A stretch of 32,727 nt of DNA. It comes from Rhodobium gokarnense (GTDB taxonomy: Bacteria > Pseudomonadota > Alphaproteobacteria > Rhizobiales > Rhodobiaceae). The stretch spans positions 1 to 32,727 of the forward strand of contig NZ_JAOQNS010000021.1 of the NCBI RefSeq assembly GCF_025961475.1, in the 5' to 3' direction. Made by a program: the position numbers and the translations under genes. Shown piece by piece: positions 7,612-15,439 of the stretch. Each line of letters opens with the position of its first letter. The stretch's first letter is position 1. The notes under the pieces were generated by a model. That model searched no databases and had not been told where the DNA came from. It saw nothing but the letters and a program-made list of their open reading frames with translations.

Positions 7612-7626
7612 GAGACTGCAAGTCTC
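7612..7626. promoter_or_regulatory. Palindromic operator, site 2 (probable IseR site)
   Basis: GAGACTGCAAGTCTC has the same six-base arms and three-base spacer as site 1 at 3213-3227, and in both cases the palindrome is followed by CAAAAA-like sequence. Two such sites in 4.4 kb, each immediately behind a candidate -10 box, are unlikely by chance. The expected binder is the IclR protein encoded just upstream. Confidence 0.65.
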
Positions 7627-7929
7627 AAAAACAGAGCAATTTGCATGGAACGCGGAGGCGGGAATCCCGCCGGTGTGGTGACCAGGTGGAGCCGGCGATA
7701 CGGTTTCCCCTTCGCGGCAAGAAAAGCCGACCGACTTGCATCAATGGGCCTCAACGTGTGTGTAACGCTAGAGTGAGCTGAGAAACCGCCAGACCGTCGG
7801 ACACGACCGTTCCATCGGCCCTATGATCTTCGCGACAAGCCGTCCCGCGCCTGCCGTCTGATACCGCTTCGGACCAATGCCCGACCTTTTGTCGCGATAC
7901 CTTCGATCGCACCAAGGAGTGTATCCCCC
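7627..7929 (+). other. Long xsc leader region without a clear gene
   Basis: About 300 bases separate the candidate promoter/operator from the xsc start codon. The stretch contains a short GC hairpin (GGCGGG/CCCGCC, 7657-7662 and 7666-7671) and a 43-codon open frame at 7645-7776 with no good ribosome binding site. No known riboswitch or terminator is recognisable. It may be an untranslated leader, or xsc may have a second promoter inside it. Confidence 0.3.
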
Positions 7930-9705
7930 ATGAGAATGTCCACCGAAGAAGCCTTCATCAAAGTCCTCCAGATGCACGGCATCGATCAGGCCTTCGGCAT
8001 TATCGGCTCGGCGATGATGCCCGTGTCCGACCTGTTCCCCCAGGCCGGCATCAAGTTCTGGGACTGCGCGCACGAGACCAATGCCGGCTATATGTGTGAC
8101 GGCTACACACGGACGACCGGCAAGATGGCCATGGCCATCGCCCAGAACGGGCCCGGCGTCACCGGCTTCGTCACCTCCATCAAGACCGCCTACTGGAACC
8201 ACACGCCGATGCTGCTGGTGACCCCGCAGGCCGCCAACAAGACCATCGGCCAGGGCGGCTTCCAGGAGGTCGACCAGATGGCGATGTTCCGCGACATGGT
8301 CGCCTATCAGGAAGAGCTGCGCGACGCCTCGCGCGTCGGCGAAGTGCTCAACCGGGTGATCGAGAAGGCGTGGCGCGCCTCGGCGCCGGCACAGATGAAC
8401 GTGCCGCGCGATTTCTGGACCCAGGTCGTCGACATCGAGCTGCCGCAGATCGTGGCGCTGGAGCGCACCTCAGGCGGCCGCGGTTCCATCAAGCAGGCGG
8501 CGGAATTGCTGTCGGAGGCCAAGTTCCCGGTGATCCTGTCCGGCGGCGGCGTCGTCATCGGCAACGCCATTGGCGACTGCGCGGCGCTGGCCGAGAAGCT
8601 CGACGCCCCGGTCTGCTCCGGCTACCAGCACAATGACAGCTTCCCGGGCTCGCACCCGCTCGCCGTCGGCCCGCTCGGCTACAACGGCTCCAAGGCCGCC
8701 ATGGAGCTGATCTCCAAGGCCGACGTGGTGCTGGCGCTCGGCACCCGTCTCAATCCGTTCTCGACCCTTCCCGGCTATGGCATCGACTATTGGCCGAAGG
8801 ACGCCAAGATCATCCAGGTCGACATCAATCCGGACCGCATCGGCCTGACCAAGAAGGTCTCCGTCGGCATCTGCGGGGACGCCAAGCTGGTCGCCCAGGA
8901 CATCCTGGCGGCGCTGTCGCCGAGCGCCGGCGATGCCGGTCGCGACGAGCGCAAGGCGCTGATCCACCAGACCAAGTCGGCCTGGCTGCAGACGCTGTCC
9001 TCGATGGACCACGAGGACGACGATCCGGGCACGACCTGGAACGAGCGCGCCCGCGACCGGGATTCGGACCTGATGTCGCCGCGCCAGGCCTGGCGGGCAA
9101 TCCAGGCGGCGCTGCCGAAGGACGCCATCATGTCCACCGACATCGGCAACAACTGCGCCATCGGCAACGCCTATCCGACCTTCGAGACCGGCCGCAAATA
9201 CCTGGCGCCGGGCATGTTCGGCCCCTGCGGCTACGCCTTCCCGGCGATCCTCGGCGCCAAGATCGGCTGCCCCGACGCCACCGTGGTCGGCTTTGCCGGC
9301 GACGGCGCCTTCGGCATCTCCATGAACGAGATGTCGGCCTGCGGCCGCGACGACTGGCCGCCGATCACCATGGTCATCTTCCGCAACTACCAGTGGGGTG
9401 CGGAAAAGCGCAATACGACGCTCTGGTACGCCGACAACTTCGTCGGCACGGAGCTCGACCGCGACGTCTCCTATGCGAAGATCGCCGAGGGCTGCGGTGC
9501 CAAGGGCGTGCAGGCGCGCTCGATGGAAGAGCTGACCAGCGTCCTCAACACGGCCATCGAGGACCAGAAGAAGGGCATCACCACCTTTGTGGAGGTGCTG
9601 CTCAACCAGGAACTCGGCGAGCCGTTCCGGCGCGATGCCATGAAGAAGCCGGAGAAGATCGCCGGCGTCGACCCGGCCGACATGCGCCAGCAACCCGGCG
9701 CGTAA
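7930..9705 (+). CDS. xsc: Sulfoacetaldehyde acetyltransferase
   Basis: The 591-residue protein is a thiamine-diphosphate enzyme matching Xsc throughout. Typical stretches are GIIGSAMMP(V/I)SDLFP, CAHETNAG with the cofactor-activating Glu49, NKTIGQGGFQEVDQMAMF, GYQHNDSFPGSHPLAVGP and PGYGIDYWPKDA. The ThDP/Mg motif starts at GDG (457-459) and runs into RNYQWGAEKRNTTLWY. Xsc converts sulfoacetaldehyde plus phosphate to acetyl phosphate and sulfite, the shared desulfonation step of taurine, isethionate and sulfoacetate catabolism, in the cytoplasm. The start ATG follows an AGGAG box (7915-7919), and an alternative ATG lies two codons in. A Rho-independent terminator follows. No phosphate acetyltransferase gene lies immediately downstream, although xsc and pta are often adjacent. 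The identification distinguishes it from acetolactate synthase relatives. Confidence 0.97.
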   Translation: MRMSTEEAFIKVLQMHGIDQAFGIIGSAMMPVSDLFPQAGIKFWDCAHETNAGYMCDGYTRTTGKMAMAIAQNGPGVTGFVTSIKTAYWNHTPMLLVTPQAANKTIGQGGFQEVDQMAMFRDMVAYQEELRDASRVGEVLNRVIEKAWRASAPAQMNVPRDFWTQVVDIELPQIVALERTSGGRGSIKQAAELLSEAKFPVILSGGGVVIGNAIGDCAALAEKLDAPVCSGYQHNDSFPGSHPLAVGPLGYNGSKAAMELISKADVVLALGTRLNPFSTLPGYGIDYWPKDAKIIQVDINPDRIGLTKKVSVGICGDAKLVAQDILAALSPSAGDAGRDERKALIHQTKSAWLQTLSSMDHEDDDPGTTWNERARDRDSDLMSPRQAWRAIQAALPKDAIMSTDIGNNCAIGNAYPTFETGRKYLAPGMFGPCGYAFPAILGAKIGCPDATVVGFAGDGAFGISMNEMSACGRDDWPPITMVIFRNYQWGAEKRNTTLWYADNFVGTELDRDVSYAKIAEGCGAKGVQARSMEELTSVLNTAIEDQKKGITTFVEVLLNQELGEPFRRDAMKKPEKIAGVDPADMRQQPGA

Positions 9706-9719
9706 GCCTTAGCGTTCGG

Positions 9720-9741
9720 CGGGCGGCGCCAACGCCGCCCG
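9720..9741. other. Strong GC hairpin after xsc
   Basis: CGGGCGGCG (9720-9728) pairs perfectly with CGCCGCCCG (9733-9741) around a CCAA loop. No T-run follows, so this probably protects the mRNA end or assists the terminator 45 bp further on. Confidence 0.5.
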
Positions 9742-9785
9742 TCCAAAAGCCGGCATCGCCGCCAAAAGATGCCGCTCATTGCCTC

Positions 9786-9819
9786 AACGCCGGTCGGCTT
9801 TTGCCCGCCGGCGTTTTTT
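9786..9819 (+). terminator. Rho-independent terminator of xsc
   Basis: AACGCCGG (9786-9793) pairs with CCGGCGTT (9808-9815) around a 14-base loop and runs directly into six T residues (9814-9819). An alternative pairing of AAAAGCCG (9745-9752) with CGGCTTTT (9795-9802) would compete with this stem. It separates xsc from the next gene. Confidence 0.8.
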
Positions 9820-9853
9820 CTTGGCCGCGCGGTGCGTCCTTTTCAGCGGACCA

Positions 9854-9883
9854 TTCGAATTCCCGCGCGAATTTTGCTATATT
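9854..9883 (+). promoter_or_regulatory. Weak candidate promoter of the dioxygenase gene
   Basis: The rest of the gap before the dioxygenase gene (9820-10036) holds one AT-rich patch with TATATT (9878-9883) 18 bases after TTCGAA (9854-9859). Only the -10 box is close to consensus. Nothing else recognisable is present in the gap. Confidence 0.3.
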
Positions 9884-10036
9884 GCTTCTCAACTGCAACT
9901 AACCGGGCGGACAGCTTGAACCTCGTCATTGCCAGGGTCCTTTCCAGAAGCGTTCGCGGCGTTCCTTGCGCGCCGCCGGTATCGGCTGCGCCCGCGGCCT
10001 GACCGCACCGATTTTTTTCTCACAGGGACCCCGCCA

Positions 10037-11113
10037 ATGACCGATCTTTTCGACAACCCGATGGGGCTCGACGGCTTTGAGTTCGTCGAGTTCGCCGCGC
10101 CCTACGCGAACGTTCTGGAGCCGATCTTTGAGATGCTCGGCTTCACGCTCGTCGCCAATCACCGCTCCAAGGACGTCGCCCTTTACCGCCAGGGCGGCAT
10201 CAACTTCATCCTCAATCGCGAGCCGAAGAGCCTTGCTGCCTATTTCGCCGAGGAGCACGGACCGTCCGCCTGCGGCCTCGCCTTCCGGGTCCGGGACGCC
10301 CACAAGGCCTATGCGCGGGCGCTGTCCCTCGGTGCCCAGCCGGTCGAGATTCCGACCGGGCCGATGGAGCTGCGCCTGCCGGCGATCAAGGGCATCGGCG
10401 GCGCGCCGATCTATCTCATTGACCGCTACGAGGACGGCTCCTCGATCTACGACATCGATTTCGAATTCCTTGAGGGCGTCGACCGGCATCCGGCCGGCTG
10501 CGGCTTTACCACCATCGACCACCTGACTCACAACGTCTATCGCGGGCGTATGGCGCACTGGGCCGAGTTCTACTCAAAGCTCTTCAATTTCCGCGAACTG
10601 CGCTTCTTCGACATCAAGGGCGAATATACCGGCCTCACCTCGCGGGCGATGACCGCGCCGGACGGCAAGATCCGCATTCCCCTCAATGAGGAGGCCTCGG
10701 GCGGCTCCGGCCAGATCGAGGAATTCCTGATGGATTTCAACGGCGAGGGCATCCAGCACATCGCGCTCCTCTGCGACGACCTCATCGCCGCCTGGGACCG
10801 CCTGAAGCGCAAGGGCCTGCCCTTCATGACGGCACCGCCCGCCACCTATTACGAGATGCTGGAAGGCCGGCTGCCGGGCCATGGCGAGCCGGTCGACGAG
10901 CTAAAGGCCCGCGGCATCCTCCTCGACGGCTCCACCGACGACGGCGATCCGCGGCTGCTCCTGCAGATCTTCTCTGCGCCGCTCCTCGGCCCGGTGTTCT
11001 TCGAGTTCATCGAACGCAAACGCGACGAGGGTTTTGGTGAGGGCAATTTCAAGGCGCTGTTCGAATCCATCGAGCGGGATCAGGTGCGCCGCGGGGTCAT
11101 TGCGGCCGATTGA
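10037..11113 (+). CDS. hpd: 4-hydroxyphenylpyruvate dioxygenase family protein
   Basis: The 358-residue protein has the two vicinal-oxygen-chelate domains of HPPD. The iron ligands are all visible: His162 in TIDHLTHNV, His241 in GIQHIALL and Glu323 in VFFEFIERK, which is the C-terminal helix closing the active site. HPPD converts 4-hydroxyphenylpyruvate and O2 to homogentisate and CO2 in tyrosine breakdown. The start at 10037 has AGGGA eight bases upstream; an upstream in-frame start at 9929 lacks support. Length is standard for bacterial HPPD. No homogentisate dioxygenase or other tyrosine-pathway gene is adjacent, so the relative hydroxymandelate synthase cannot be wholly excluded, but the overall match favours HPPD. 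It stands as a single-gene unit between the xsc terminator and a repeat cluster. Confidence 0.9.
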   Translation: MTDLFDNPMGLDGFEFVEFAAPYANVLEPIFEMLGFTLVANHRSKDVALYRQGGINFILNREPKSLAAYFAEEHGPSACGLAFRVRDAHKAYARALSLGAQPVEIPTGPMELRLPAIKGIGGAPIYLIDRYEDGSSIYDIDFEFLEGVDRHPAGCGFTTIDHLTHNVYRGRMAHWAEFYSKLFNFRELRFFDIKGEYTGLTSRAMTAPDGKIRIPLNEEASGGSGQIEEFLMDFNGEGIQHIALLCDDLIAAWDRLKRKGLPFMTAPPATYYEMLEGRLPGHGEPVDELKARGILLDGSTDDGDPRLLLQIFSAPLLGPVFFEFIERKRDEGFGEGNFKALFESIERDQVRRGVIAAD

Positions 11114-11152
11114 GGGGGCGGTCTTGCGCCCTCTGTCGCCACAAACACCGCC

Positions 11153-11398
11153 GTCACCCCGGCCCCCGAGCCGGGGCCTATTGCCCCTATCCACGCGGTA
11201 TGTCGCTCGCTAGCGGAACGGGGCGTCGGGCCCGGCGATAGGCCGTACCAAGGCCAGATGCGGGCTACCGTGTCGAGGTGGGCAATGGGTCCCGGCTCTC
11301 CGCTTCGCTCCGGCCGGGATGACGGGAGAGGGTGGGGGCGACCCGGAGGCATTCCCCCAGCGCCGCTCTGGATCGCTTCGCTTTCGCTCGCGATGACG
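11153..11398. repeat. Composite palindromic repeat, copy 1
   Basis: A 246-bp unit recurs at 11457-11702 with the same length and about 10 mismatches. Its first part (GTCACCCCGGC... to ...GCCGGGATGAC) is a large imperfect inverted repeat. Its end (11366-11397, GGATCGCTTCGCTTTCGCTC then GCGATGAC) is a REP-like sequence. No plausible gene lies in it: reading frames through it encode the low-complexity peptides usual for REP DNA. Confidence 0.85.
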
Positions 11399-11456
11399 CA
11401 AGGGGGAAGGGATCGTCATTAGCGGTGGCGCACTTCTGTCGGCCAACCACTCCATC

Positions 11457-11702
11457 GTCACCCCGGCCCCCGAGCCGGGGCCTATTGCCCCTATCCACGC
11501 GGTATGTCGCTCGTTAGCGGAACGGGGCGTCGGGCCCGGCGATAGGCCGTGCGAAGGTCCGATGCGGGCTACCGTTTCGAGACGGGCAATGGGTCCCGGC
11601 TCTCCGCTGCGCTCCGGCCGGGATGACGGGAGAGGGTGGGGGCGACCCGGAGGCATTCCCCCAGCGCTGCTCTGGATCGCTTCGCTTTCGCTCGCGATGA
11701 CG
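11457..11702. repeat. Composite palindromic repeat, copy 2
   Basis: This is the second 246-bp copy, offset by exactly 304 bp from copy 1 with no net insertion or deletion. A 58-bp unrelated spacer lies between the copies. The near identity suggests a recent duplication or gene conversion. It lies between two convergent transcription units, where such repeats often collect. Confidence 0.85.
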
Positions 11703-11716
11703 AAGGGAAAAATGGT

Positions 11717-11756
11717 CGTCATCGCGAGGAGGCCGTAAGGCCGACGCGGCGATCCA
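11717..11756. repeat. REP-like repeat
   Basis: This short palindromic element begins GTCATCGCGAGGAGGCC, contains the small hairpin GGCC-GTAA-GGCC and ends GCGGCGATCCA. Its right half matches 479-500 next to the IS110 end. It sits just beyond the 3' end of the metal-transporter operon. Confidence 0.6.
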
Positions 11757-11773
11757 GAAGGCGGCAATCTCCG

Positions 11774-12430
11774 TCAGTCCGACACCGCCTCCAGCCGCCC
11801 GCCCCGCAGCGCCAGCGTGCGCGTCGCAACCGCCTCGCGGAACGGGCGGTCGTGGGAGACGAGGACCATGGCCTGGGGAAGGCCGGTGAGGATCTCCATC
11901 AGCCGGGCGCAGGTTTCCTCGTCGAGGGCGTTGGAGGGCTCGTCCAGCAGCAGCACCTCGGGCTCCATGGCGAGCACCGCGGCGATGGTGATCAGACGCT
12001 TTTCGCCGCCGGACAGCTTGTGGGTGACGCGGTTGCGGAAATCGCCGAGGCGCAGGCGATCCAGCACGTCGTCGACGATGGCCATCGCCTCGGCCCGGCT
12101 CTTGCCGAGATTGAGCGGGCCGAAGGCAACGTCCTCGGCGACCGTCGGGCAGAAGAGCTGGTCGTCGGGGTCCTGGAAGACGAGGCCGGCGAGGCGGCGG
12201 ACCTCGTGGAAATCGGCCTCGGCCCGGCGCTCCTCGCCGAAGGCGTGGACGCTGCCGCGCGACGGCCTCAAAAGCCCGACCATGATGTGAAGCAGGGTCG
12301 ACTTGCCGGCGCCATTCGGCCCGGCGATCGCCAGCCGCTCGCCGGGCTCCAGGTTGAGCGAGACCTCCGAGAGGACAGGCGGGCCGCCGCGATAGGCGAA
12401 GTGGATTTCCCGGAGGTCAAAGAGGGGCAC
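11774..12430 (-). CDS. cbiO: ECF metal transporter ATPase (CbiO/NikO type)
   Basis: From a GTG at 12430 the product has 218 residues. GAGGT five to six bases upstream supports this start, whereas an in-frame TTG at 12451 lacks such a signal. ABC ATPase motifs are complete: Walker A GPNGAGKST (37-45), Q-loop in VFQDPDDQLF, signature LSGGEK (139-144), Walker B LLLDEP (160-165) and the H-loop VSHD (His193). VFQDPDDQLF...DVAFGP is typical of CbiO/EcfA ATPases. It would power uptake through the CbiQ and CbiM subunits encoded upstream, and it overlaps the cbiQ end by 14 bp. It is the last gene of the operon. Cobalt and nickel versions cannot be told apart from the ATPase. Confidence 0.9.
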   Translation of the reverse strand: MPLFDLREIHFAYRGGPPVLSEVSLNLEPGERLAIAGPNGAGKSTLLHIMVGLLRPSRGSVHAFGEERRAEADFHEVRRLAGLVFQDPDDQLFCPTVAEDVAFGPLNLGKSRAEAMAIVDDVLDRLRLGDFRNRVTHKLSGGEKRLITIAAVLAMEPEVLLLDEPSNALDEETCARLMEILTGLPQAMVLVSHDRPFREAVATRTLALRGGRLEAVSD

Positions 12431-13232
12431 GCAGCACCTCGATGGCGGCAAGACCGGTGAGCAGGGTGAAGGTCACAAGCCCAAGGCCGAGGTCGCGGCG
12501 GCGCCAGGCGAGGTCGTCGATCAGCGGGATCGTTCCGGTGAAGCCGCGGCATTTCATGGCGGCCAGGATGCGCTCCGACCGCTCCAGGGACCGCACCAGC
12601 ATCATGCCGACGAGATAGCCGAAACTCTTCCAGGTATGGCGCGAGTTCGACGGCCGGAAACCGCGCGCCTTCATCGCCGTGCGCAGCGTCTGGTATTCGT
12701 CGACGAGCACGTCGATATAGCGGACCGTGAACATCATGAGGTGGACGAGGGGCTCCGGCGCCTTCAGGCGATGCAGCGCGCGGCCGATGGTGATGGCGTC
12801 CATGGTGCCAACGAACGACAAGAGCATCAGGACGATCGCGTTGGCCTTCAGCGCGATTTCCACGGCCCTTATCAGCCCCTGCCAGCTTGCCGGAAAGCCG
12901 AAGATGGTGACGATCGGATCGCCCGGCATGGTGAAGGGCAACAGCATCAGCATGAAGATGATGAAGCTGTCCATCATCGCCATCCGCCTCAGCGTCGGCG
13001 CTGGCGGCAGATTTGCGAGCCCCATGGCGAGGAGGCTGGCACAAAGGGCGACGACGAGCGCGGCAAGGTCGCTCAGCACCACGACGACGAGGGCAAACGC
13101 GACGACGGCGAGGATCCGCGCCCGCGGATCGAAGCCTTGGATCGGCGTTGTCCCGGCCGCCTCTGCGCTCGGCAGCGCCAGGGTTTCGGTCTGGACGGCT
13201 GAGCTCGCCGGGGTCTTCAGGACGTGCCCCAT
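12417..13232 (-). CDS. cbiQ: ECF metal transporter transmembrane subunit (CbiQ/NikQ type)
   Basis: The 271-residue membrane protein has about five or six hydrophobic segments and the two short cytoplasmic coupling motifs of ECF T-components: KARGF (Ala189-Arg190-Gly191) and KCRGF (228-230, Cys in place of Ala). These helices contact the ATPase dimer. The first 30 residues are a polar extension. Its ATG overlaps the stop of the preceding gene by one base, and its end overlaps cbiO. The role is to couple ATP hydrolysis to movement of the CbiM substrate subunit in the inner membrane. Confidence 0.9.
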   Translation of the reverse strand: MGHVLKTPASSAVQTETLALPSAEAAGTTPIQGFDPRARILAVVAFALVVVVLSDLAALVVALCASLLAMGLANLPPAPTLRRMAMMDSFIIFMLMLLPFTMPGDPIVTIFGFPASWQGLIRAVEIALKANAIVLMLLSFVGTMDAITIGRALHRLKAPEPLVHLMMFTVRYIDVLVDEYQTLRTAMKARGFRPSNSRHTWKSFGYLVGMMLVRSLERSERILAAMKCRGFTGTIPLIDDLAWRRRDLGLGLVTFTLLTGLAAIEVLRAPL

Positions 13233-13834
13233 CAGGCGCCCTTCAGCCGGCGCCGGGCGGCGACATAGAAGGCGACGCCGAAAAGGCCGATGATGTAGCC
13301 GATGCCGCCGAGGACATTCTGCAAATCGTTCTTTTCCTTGTAGGCGGCGATCTCGCGGCGCAGCGGCCGGAGTTCGCGGCGGATTTCTTCCGCGATGACG
13401 GCGCGCTGCTCGGCGGAAAGGCCGGGGACCATCGCCGCGCTCACCGTTCCGGCCGGGGCGACGGCGGGTGTGGCAGGGTCCGCGGCGGCGGTCGCGGGCG
13501 CGGCGGCCTGCGGCAGGTCGGCGATCTCCACCCGCGCTTCGGCGACGTGGCCGGCGCCGAGGTCGGCGCGGAAGACGTGGACGGATTTCTGCGTCGGCCT
13601 GTAGGTGAAATAGCCGTCGCCGTCCGTCGTCGTCTCGCCGATCTTCTTCTCGGCATCGTCATAGATGTCGATGCGGGCGTTCTCGGCCATGTCGCCGTTG
13701 GAAAAGCCGACCTCGCCCTCCAGCGCCTCGCCGACCGCATAGACGGACAGGACGACCTTGTGGGCGAGGGCCGGCGGCGCGGCGAGCACGGCCAGGAGCA
13801 TGACGGCGGCAAAGAGCGGCGCGAAGGGCTTCAT
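13232..13834 (-). CDS. NikL-like accessory subunit of the metal transporter
   Basis: The 200-residue protein has a cleavable signal peptide (AxA site at 22-24, so the mature chain would begin with His25) and a carboxypeptidase-like beta domain at about 25-90 (GDGYFTYRP). An Ala/Pro linker, a charged coiled segment (RREIAAYKEKNDLQ) and one C-terminal membrane helix (about 173-192) ending in RRRLK complete it. This matches the NikL additional component found in nickel/cobalt ECF systems in place of the small CbiN. It probably sits in the inner membrane with its domain in the periplasm, next to the substrate subunit. It overlaps the cbiM stop by four bases. Confidence 0.78.
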   Translation of the reverse strand: MKPFAPLFAAVMLLAVLAAPPALAHKVVLSVYAVGEALEGEVGFSNGDMAENARIDIYDDAEKKIGETTTDGDGYFTYRPTQKSVHVFRADLGAGHVAEARVEIADLPQAAAPATAAADPATPAVAPAGTVSAAMVPGLSAEQRAVIAEEIRRELRPLRREIAAYKEKNDLQNVLGGIGYIIGLFGVAFYVAARRRLKGA

Positions 13835-14460
13835 GACGTTGCCTCCTTCTCGGTTTCGGAAAGGGCATCAAAGAGTTCCGGCTTGACCCGGTGGGCGAGC
13901 AGGACGGCGGCGCCGGTGAGGAGAGCTTCGACGGCCATCACCGGGACATGGGCGAAGAACACCAGCTTTGCCGCGGGAATGTATTCGTCGCCAGAAAGGG
14001 AAAGGGCGAGGGCGACGAGGAGCGTCGTCAACGCGATCGCCAGTCCGCCGCCGAGCGCGCCCCAGCCGGCGGCAACGGCGGAGGAGCGGGCGGCGATGCC
14101 GCGCCGGCAGAGATAGTAGACAATGACGGCGGGCAGGGCGATGTTGAGCGTGTTGATGCCGAGCACCGTCAGCCCGCCGAAGCCGAAGAAAACCGCCTGC
14201 AGCAATAGCCCTATGAAAAGGGCGGGAAAGGCGGCCCAGCCGAGCACCAGCCCGGCAAGGCCGTTCATGATCAGGTGGACGCTGGACGGCCCGATCGGCA
14301 CGTGGATGAGGGAGGCGACGAAGAAGGTGGCCGACAGCACGCCGGCGGCCGGGATCTTCTCCATCGTCAGCGACCTCAGCCCCAGCGCGATGCCGCCTGC
14401 GGCAACGACCGCGCCGCCTGCGACGACCGGGAGCGTCAGGGCGCCGTCGACGATATGCAT
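13831..14460 (-). CDS. cbiM: ECF metal transporter substrate subunit (CbiM/NikM type)
   Basis: The start is set at 14460, giving 209 residues, because CbiM/NikM proteins need Met1-His2 (here MHIVDGALTLP) as metal ligands, and AGGAGGAAA precedes this ATG. An upstream in-frame start at 14502 would bury the N-terminus. Further conserved features are LIHVPIGPSSVHLIMNGLAG, with His53 and His62, and about six to seven membrane helices. In the nickel homologue the N-terminal amine, His2 and a second histidine bind the ion in a square-planar site. The protein determines metal choice, but sequence by eye does not separate Co2+ from Ni2+. The operon's cobalamin riboswitch favours Co2+. Confidence 0.9.
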   Translation of the reverse strand: MHIVDGALTLPVVAGGAVVAAGGIALGLRSLTMEKIPAAGVLSATFFVASLIHVPIGPSSVHLIMNGLAGLVLGWAAFPALFIGLLLQAVFFGFGGLTVLGINTLNIALPAVIVYYLCRRGIAARSSAVAAGWGALGGGLAIALTTLLVALALSLSGDEYIPAAKLVFFAHVPVMAVEALLTGAAVLLAHRVKPELFDALSETEKEATS

Positions 14461-14501
14461 GGACCTTTCCTCCTCTTGTTGCCGTTCGGGCCGCCGGGCC
14501 A

Positions 14502-15296
14502 CTACTGGATGTCGTAGGCGCGGACCCAGATCACGGCGTCCTGGGAGAGCTCCTTGCCCTCGTGCTCCTTGGCCGGACCGGACCCGAGCGCGGCAAAGCC
14601 CCAGAAGCCGGCCTTTGGAATGCCGAAGGTGAATTCGCCGTCGGCATCGGTGACGGCGACAAGGGCACCGCCCGGCATCGGCGAGGCGGTCGGATCCTTC
14701 GGCGTGTTGGCGTCCATGTCCGGTTCGGCGGCCATGAACTCCACCTCGATCTCGGCGCCGGCAACGGGCTTGCCGTCCGCCAGCAGCTTACCGGAAAAGG
14801 TCGAGCCGGCGATCACGTTGGTCGGCTTGTTGAGCGGCACGATTTCGGTGGCGAGCCCGATCGGCTCGTGCCAGCCGGTCGGCATGCCGCCCTTGTTGAC
14901 GTAGCTCTTGGTGATCTGCTGGATGAAGATGTCCTCGCTGCCCTCGTAATAGGGCGCGGGCTCCACCACGAAGACGTAGTCGCCGTTGCGGCGGACCGGC
15001 ACGGTGGCCTCGAAGGCCGCGGCCGCGTTGCCCGAGCCGGTGAAGGTGATCGGGTTGAGGGCGTCCATCAGGTCGGTCTTCTTGCCCTTGTGGACGACGT
15101 AGAAGGCCTCAGGCTTTGCCATATCCATGACATGGCCGTTCTCGAATGGGTGCCAGAAGATCAGCTTGAAGGGCAGGTCTCCGGCCTCCTCGACGTTCAC
15201 TTCGGGCGTGTAGACGAGCTGGAAATGGGCCGCGGCGGGCGCGGCAGCAAAGGTGGCGGCGGCAAGGCCGGCCACGGCGGTCAGAAGTTTTTTCAT
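14502..15296 (-). CDS. DUF4198 periplasmic protein (NikK-like)
   Basis: From ATG 15296 the product has 264 residues. An upstream in-frame start at 15332 would place 12 charged residues before the signal peptide. The signal peptide ends with PAAA at 20-23, making His24 the first mature residue, followed by FQLVYTPE. The body is a DUF4198 domain with IFWHPFENGHVMDM, a carboxypeptidase-regulatory-like segment (GKPVAGAEIEVEFM) and GKELSQDAVIWVRAYD near the end. DUF4198 proteins (NikK) accompany nickel and cobalt transporters and are thought to capture metal in the periplasm. It is the first gene of the operon, directly behind the cobalamin riboswitch, with GGGAG upstream of its start. Confidence 0.82.
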   Translation of the reverse strand: MKKLLTAVAGLAAATFAAAPAAAHFQLVYTPEVNVEEAGDLPFKLIFWHPFENGHVMDMAKPEAFYVVHKGKKTDLMDALNPITFTGSGNAAAAFEATVPVRRNGDYVFVVEPAPYYEGSEDIFIQQITKSYVNKGGMPTGWHEPIGLATEIVPLNKPTNVIAGSTFSGKLLADGKPVAGAEIEVEFMAAEPDMDANTPKDPTASPMPGGALVAVTDADGEFTFGIPKAGFWGFAALGSGPAKEHEGKELSQDAVIWVRAYDIQ

Positions 15297-15439
15297 GTCG
15301 AGTCTCCCGTATGGTCTTGGCGACCGGCTCAATTGCCGGTTTCACAGGAGACGCGCGGGAGAAGAGGCGACGGCGGGAGAGGGGACCTCACCCGGCCGAC
15401 TGCACTCGACGCTCACCCCGGCGTCCGGTCAGTCAAATC

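Noticed and set aside
7645-7776. A 43-codon frame in the xsc leader that could be a leader peptide
   Set aside because: No clear ribosome binding site, no run of regulatory codons and no recognisable product; recorded only as part of the leader.
7930-9705. Acetolactate synthase or another ThDP enzyme
   Set aside because: Stretches such as NKTIGQGGFQEVDQMAMF and GYQHNDSFPGSH are specific to sulfoacetaldehyde acetyltransferase.
11153-11702. Repeated DNA as a CRISPR array
   Set aside because: There are only two copies, each 246 bp long, with one 58-bp spacer and no cas genes.
11210-11767. A 185-codon minus-strand frame across the duplicated repeats
   Set aside because: Its peptide repeats VIASESEAIQS- and RPERSGEPG-like phrases typical of translated REP DNA; it is repeat sequence, not a gene.
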